A DNA stretch of 10,128 bases, from contig JAUHXW010000082.1 of NCBI GenBank assembly GCA_030426705.1, positions 1-10,128 of the forward strand, written 5' to 3'. The translations under genes were made by a program, and so were the position numbers. The DNA comes from Gammaproteobacteria bacterium. Its GTDB lineage: Bacteria; Pseudomonadota; Gammaproteobacteria; Xanthomonadales; Marinicellaceae. Shown piece after piece: positions 6,885 through 10,128 of this stretch. The notes under the pieces are model-generated. The model was not told where the DNA came from. It worked only from the letters and a program-made list of their open reading frames with translations, and did no database searches. Numbering within the stretch: position 1 is the first letter of the stretch; every line of letters begins with the position of its first letter.

Positions 6885-7991
6885 ATGCATACATTTAACC
6901 CACCTATAAGAACCCTGATGGGACCAGGTCCCAGTGAAGTCCATGAAAAGGTTTATCAAGCACTGGCCAAACCAACTATAGGCCATCTAGATCCTGAGTT
7001 CCTGCGGTTGATGAATGAAATTCAAGTGATGTTACGACAGGTTTTTCAAACCAAAAATCAACTTACCATACCCGTATCCGGTACTGGCAGCGCAGGCATG
7101 GAAACTTTGTTTGTGAACTTCATTGAGCCAGGTGATAAAGCCGTGGTTTGTGTCAATGGTGTCTTCGGTACTCGCATGGCCGATGTGGCCAGTAGGTGTG
7201 GTGCTGATGTGGTTGAAGTCAAAGCAGAATGGGGTACAGCCATCAACCCCTCTGATATTGATGCTGCGCTGTCCCAACATCCAGACGCCAAATTATTGGC
7301 CATAGTCCATGCCGAAACTTCTACAGGTGTTTGGCAACCCATGGACGAAGTGGCGGACCTGGCGAAGAAACATGATGTTATGCTGTTATTAGATGCAGTC
7401 ACTTCTTTGGCTGGCGTACCCGTTGAATTAGACAAATGGGGTGTCGATGGCTGTTATTCTGGCACTCAAAAATGTTTAAGCTGCCCACCAGGTCTGGCGC
7501 CTATAAGTGTTTCAGAACGGGGTTTACAATTGATTCAAAACCGCAAGACCAAACCACAAAGCTGGTACCTCGATTTGTCGATGGTGGCCAATTACTGGAC
7601 TGATGGTAATCGAGCTTATCATCACACTGCACCCATCAACATGAACTATGCTTTACACGAAGCATTGCGTCTGGTGCTTGAAGAAGGATTGGAAACTCGT
7701 TTCAAGCGGCATCGTGAAAACAGCGAGTATTTGTGGCAAGAATTGGAATCACTCGGTTTGGAGCGGTTTGTTGATGCCAGCATTGCTTTGCCTCAACTGA
7801 ATGTGGTTAAGGTACCCAAAGGAGTTGATGAAGCGGCCATTCGCGCTCGTTTACTCAATGAGTTTGGTATAGAAATTGGCGCTGGACTCGGCCCCATGGC
7901 TGGCAAAATATGGCGCATAGGCCTGATGGGAGAATCAAGCCATACGACCATTATTGATCGATTGATTTTTGCTTTGAAACAGATTTTGTGA
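6885..7991 (+). CDS. class V PLP-dependent aminotransferase (alanine/serine-glyoxylate type)
   Basis: This 368-residue cytoplasmic enzyme belongs to the alanine-glyoxylate / serine-pyruvate aminotransferase group of fold-type I class V aminotransferases. It probably transfers the amino group of alanine or serine to glyoxylate, giving glycine. Visible features are MGPGPSEV near the N-terminus (12-19), SGTGSAGME (65-73) that would hold the PLP phosphate, HAETSTG (142-148), LLLDAVTS (167-174) with Asp170 expected to contact the pyridine nitrogen, and YSGTQK (191-196) with Lys196 as the Schiff-base lysine, followed by PPG (201-203). YHHTAP (245-250) and Arg344 in WRIGLMG fit the cofactor and substrate-carboxylate sites seen in human AGT. 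Length is normal for bacterial members. Ureidoglycine-glyoxylate aminotransferase is a relative that cannot be excluded, but no purine-degradation gene is nearby. No good ribosome binding site is visible; the start is supported by N-terminal homology. The stop directly abuts the convergent gene. Confidence 0.9.
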   Translation: MHTFNPPIRTLMGPGPSEVHEKVYQALAKPTIGHLDPEFLRLMNEIQVMLRQVFQTKNQLTIPVSGTGSAGMETLFVNFIEPGDKAVVCVNGVFGTRMADVASRCGADVVEVKAEWGTAINPSDIDAALSQHPDAKLLAIVHAETSTGVWQPMDEVADLAKKHDVMLLLDAVTSLAGVPVELDKWGVDGCYSGTQKCLSCPPGLAPISVSERGLQLIQNRKTKPQSWYLDLSMVANYWTDGNRAYHHTAPINMNYALHEALRLVLEEGLETRFKRHRENSEYLWQELESLGLERFVDASIALPQLNVVKVPKGVDEAAIRARLLNEFGIEIGAGLGPMAGKIWRIGLMGESSHTTIIDRLIFALKQIL

Positions 7992-8591
7992 TTACTTGTT
8001 CTTCATTTTCTGCCGAAATTCCAAACCAATAGTAGCTTGATCAAAACGGATTTGTAGTGGCTTATTGTCATTATCCCATGCACCAATGTGGATATGAGGA
8101 TTTCTGCTATAACCATTATTGCCTACTTTTGCAACCAGCTCACCACTTTTCACTTGTTGGCCTTCTTCAATTGAAATTTCACGAACATGGGCAATCAATA
8201 TTCGATTATTATCCTTTGTTTTAAATGTGATGGAACTTGCACGGCCTGGCTTCATAATTCCAGGCTGGTTAGTCACAGGATTATTGTGAATTTTTTCTAC
8301 CACACAATCACAAGGAGCCAACACTGGCTTGTTAAAACCAAACCAGTCTTCATTTTCAAATCCATCATTGCTAAAAGACCTTTGAAACATACGTTTTTCA
8401 TCTTTATACCAACCTTTAATCACACAATCAGTACCAAGTGCATCGCCAAGAAATTTAAACTGTCCATCCCAATGCTCTGTACAAGCAAATGATTCTTTGT
8501 GAATAGCATGAATTTTTATAATTTCATTTGCATACGCAGTATTAGACAACACAATAAAAATCCAAAACTTCAATATTGTAATTAATTTCAT
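7992..8591 (-). CDS. exported M23 (LytM-like) peptidase family protein, possibly degenerate active site
   Basis: This is a 199-residue protein with a Sec signal peptide (hydrophobic 8-18, likely cleavage after AYA, residues 19-21), so it is probably periplasmic. The C-terminal half has the M23/LytM fold signature: KPVLAPCDCVV (88-98) in place of the usual VxAPxdGxV, IAHV with His135, VKSGELVAKVGNNG (147-160), and PHIHIG with the HxH pair His166/His168. M23 enzymes cut peptidoglycan cross-bridges or stem peptides, or act as non-enzymatic activators. The usual upstream HxxxD zinc motif is not visible: Asp76 in SFSND is the best candidate aspartate, but no histidine precedes it at the expected spacing. 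Cys37, Cys56, Cys94 and Cys96 could form disulfides. It lies 36 bp downstream of gshA on the same strand and may be co-transcribed, though it is visibly A/T-richer (about 35% G+C in three sampled lines). No ribosome binding site is clear. The family call is sound; enzymatic activity is uncertain. Confidence 0.82.
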   Translation of the reverse strand: MKLITILKFWIFIVLSNTAYANEIIKIHAIHKESFACTEHWDGQFKFLGDALGTDCVIKGWYKDEKRMFQRSFSNDGFENEDWFGFNKPVLAPCDCVVEKIHNNPVTNQPGIMKPGRASSITFKTKDNNRILIAHVREISIEEGQQVKSGELVAKVGNNGYSRNPHIHIGAWDNDNKPLQIRFDQATIGLEFRQKMKNK

Positions 8592-8627
8592 TTGTTTATA
8601 AATTTGTTTAATAAATACTTTACTGGT

Positions 8628-9944
8628 TCAATAAGCATACGTTTCAAACAAGGCATCCAGATTTTTATCCCACACGCCGTGGTACTTGCCCAGCTTTCTT
8701 TCAGCGGGTGTCACGTCTGTGTCGGCAATGATTTGTAAAGGTTCGAGGTAAATGCTTTCATCTTTACCACAGGGTGATTTGATGGCCCTTTTCTCTAAGC
8801 CTGTCCGCGACATGCTCAACATTTTTAGGGCCAAATCACGGACTCTACCACCGCGGAACGAGGTGTTTAAACCATATTTGGGCACATTGTCACGCAAGTG
8901 CTGATGCTCTTCCAGCGTCCAGTCGGCCACCCAGTCAGCTGCTGAATCCAACTGCTGCTGATCATAAAGCAATCCTATCCATAAAGCCGGTAAGGCACAA
9001 ATCCTTCGCCAGGGACCACCGTCCGCACCACGCATTTCCAGGAATTTTTTCAAGCGTACTTCAGGGAATGCTGTGGTCAAATGGTCTTCCCAATCTTTGA
9101 TGGTTGGTACTTCACCGGGTAACACCGACAAATGCCCCTGCATAAAATCCCTGAAAGACAAACCGGCAGCATCGATGTAGCGACCTTCACGATAAACAAA
9201 ATACATCGGCACATCCAGCATGTAATCGACATAGCGCTCAAAGCCCATGCCTTCATCGAATACAAAAGGTATGATGCCACAACGATCCGCATCGGTGTCT
9301 GTCCAGATATGCGAACGGTATGACACAAAACCATTGTCTCGCCCTTCGGTAAAAGGTGAATTGGCAAACAGCGCGGTGGCCAAAGGCTGTAAGGCCAATG
9401 AAACCCGGAACTTTTTCACCATATCAGCCTCAGATGAGAAATCCAGATTGGCTTGTATGGTGCAGGTTCTTTTCATCATGTCCAGACCCAATGAGCCAAC
9501 TTTGGGCATATAGCTGATGTCGTCTCGGCTGGCCAAAGGATGAAAACCCATCCCCAAAAAAGCACTGCCCATCGGTTCTGCCACAGCTTTCACTTCCTTG
9601 AGGTGGACGCCGGTTTCGGTACAGGTTTGATGCACGTCGCTTAAGGGTGCACCTGATAGTTCCAACTGGCCACCCGGCTCTAAAGTGATGGAACAGCCAT
9701 CACGTTTGAGCGCAATGATGTGTTCGCCTTCATAAACCGGCTGCCAATTGAATTGTTCAACCAAGCCTTCGAGGATGGCTTTGATACCACCTGGTTCGCC
9801 ATAATGTAGTGGCTGTTTATTGTTGCGATGAAAACCGAATTTTTCATGTTCTGTACCCACCTTCCATTCGGATTTGGGTTTACAGCCTGAAGCCAGGTAT
9901 TCAATCAACTGGTCTTTGGATTCAATCTGTGGGCTTTGTGCCAT
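8628..9944 (-). CDS. gshA: glutamate-cysteine ligase, plant-type/GCS2 family
   Basis: This cytoplasmic enzyme joins L-glutamate and L-cysteine using ATP, the first and rate-limiting step of glutathione synthesis. The 438-residue reading from the ATG at 9942-9944 matches the proteobacterial/plant-type GCS2 family in length and content. Landmarks (numbered from that ATG) are GTEHEKFGF (30-38) with Glu32 and Glu34, ITLEPGGQLELSGAP (86-100) with Glu89 and Glu95 as expected metal/ATP-site acidic residues, the following LSDVHQTC, and further on MKRTCTIQANLDF, FANSPF, RSHIW, DVPMYFVYR and FLEMRGADGGPW. The frame is open up to an ATG at 10050-10052, but the extra 36 residues do not look like the family and would cover the only space for divergent promoters. 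ATGs at 9954-9956 and 9972-9974 are further alternatives. The chosen start lies about 22 nt below a candidate promoter. The M23-like gene follows after 36 bp. gshB is not in the window. Confidence 0.94.
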   Translation of the reverse strand: MAQSPQIESKDQLIEYLASGCKPKSEWKVGTEHEKFGFHRNNKQPLHYGEPGGIKAILEGLVEQFNWQPVYEGEHIIALKRDGCSITLEPGGQLELSGAPLSDVHQTCTETGVHLKEVKAVAEPMGSAFLGMGFHPLASRDDISYMPKVGSLGLDMMKRTCTIQANLDFSSEADMVKKFRVSLALQPLATALFANSPFTEGRDNGFVSYRSHIWTDTDADRCGIIPFVFDEGMGFERYVDYMLDVPMYFVYREGRYIDAAGLSFRDFMQGHLSVLPGEVPTIKDWEDHLTTAFPEVRLKKFLEMRGADGGPWRRICALPALWIGLLYDQQQLDSAADWVADWTLEEHQHLRDNVPKYGLNTSFRGGRVRDLALKMLSMSRTGLEKRAIKSPCGKDESIYLEPLQIIADTDVTPAERKLGKYHGVWDKNLDALFETYAY

Positions 9945-9972
9945 GCTCGTTATCATTGTTCTAAGTGCAAAC

Positions 9973-10001
9973 ATCTTACCAAAATACAACCCGGCTGCCA
10001 G
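9973..10001 (-). promoter_or_regulatory. candidate sigma-70 promoter for gshA
   Basis: On the minus strand CTGGCA (9996-10001; four of six to the -35 consensus) is followed after exactly 17 bp by TAAGAT (9973-9978; four of six to the -10). Transcription near 9966 would start upstream of the ATGs at 9956 and 9944 but downstream of those at 9974 and 10052, which supports the shorter GshA. Inference from motifs only. Confidence 0.35.
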
Positions 10002-10070
10002 CAGTTTTTCAGCAATGGTTTTAAGCAACAACGCTTTTATCCTGATTGGCATTTGTGATTAAATGAGCTG

Positions 10071-10128
10071 ATGAAAAGAATGCTTGCCAGCCTATACCTG
10101 CTCAGTTTATTGATTTGTGATGTTACCC
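10071..10128 (+). CDS. 5' end of a probable exported protein (cut by right edge)
   Basis: An ATG at 10071 opens a frame that runs to the window edge, giving 19 residues that begin MKRMLASLYLLSLLIC. Two basic residues followed by a hydrophobic run look like a Sec signal peptide. The Cys16 after LLI resembles a lipobox, but the residue before it is Ile instead of Gly/Ala/Ser, so lipoprotein status is doubtful. GAG at 10064-10066, four bases before the ATG, may act as a weak ribosome binding site. The gene would be divergent from gshA. The product cannot be named from this fragment. Confidence 0.5.
   Translation, partial: MKRMLASLYLLSLLICDVT

Noticed and set aside
7058..7435. 125-codon minus-strand open frame opposite the aminotransferase
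   Set aside because: Lies wholly within a strongly conserved enzyme gene on the other strand; the low-complexity Ser/Thr-rich translation is typical of a shadow frame.
8187..8492. 101-codon plus-strand open frame opposite the M23-like gene
   Set aside because: Antisense shadow of a gene with a clear signal peptide and family motifs; its own translation has no recognisable features.
10071..10128. Lipoprotein call from the LLIC sequence at the right edge
   Set aside because: Ile instead of Gly/Ala/Ser before the cysteine breaks the usual lipobox; kept only as a probable exported protein.
1..10128. Defence system, prophage, integron, CRISPR or transposon content
   Set aside because: No transposase, integrase, terminal inverted repeats, spaced repeats or nuclease/toxin motifs were found on either strand; most genes are housekeeping or transport.

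Overview
The window looks like chromosomal DNA of a mesophilic, probably marine or salt-exposed Gammaproteobacterium. It carries a close NhaB sodium/proton antiporter, a plant-type (GCS2) glutamate-cysteine ligase as found in many Proteobacteria, and a very large exported beta-propeller protein. By eye G+C is in the low to mid 40s percent. A Marinicella- or Xanthomonadales-related source would fit the large protein's C-terminal domain style, but that is a guess. No tRNA, rRNA, CRISPR, insertion sequence or phage gene is visible.

Layout from left to right. (1) The 5' part of a YeiH/UPF0324 (putative sulfate exporter) membrane protein on the minus strand, cut by the left edge. (2) A 312-bp divergent intergenic region with an extended -10 promoter candidate on each strand and a 9-bp direct repeat. 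(3) nhaB on the plus strand, ended by a strong intrinsic terminator. (4) A 1490-residue exported protein on the plus strand, with a signal peptide, a BNR/Asp-box propeller region interrupted by a protease-associated (PA) domain, an Ig-like domain, a jelly-roll-like domain and two related C-terminal domains. It has its own terminator, so it is probably a single-gene unit. (5) A class V aminotransferase of the alanine/serine-glyoxylate type on the plus strand. (6) On the minus strand, gshA (glutamate-cysteine ligase) followed after 36 bp by a small exported M23-type peptidase-like protein, whose stop codon directly abuts the aminotransferase stop. (7) At the right edge, the first 19 codons of a probable exported protein on the plus strand, divergent from gshA.

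Most genes are housekeeping or transport functions: Na+/H+ exchange, glyoxylate/amino-acid metabolism and glutathione synthesis. There is no evidence that they form one pathway. The least explained parts are the 1490-residue protein and the M23-like protein, which seems to lack the first zinc-ligand histidine. I see no convincing new multi-gene system in this window.
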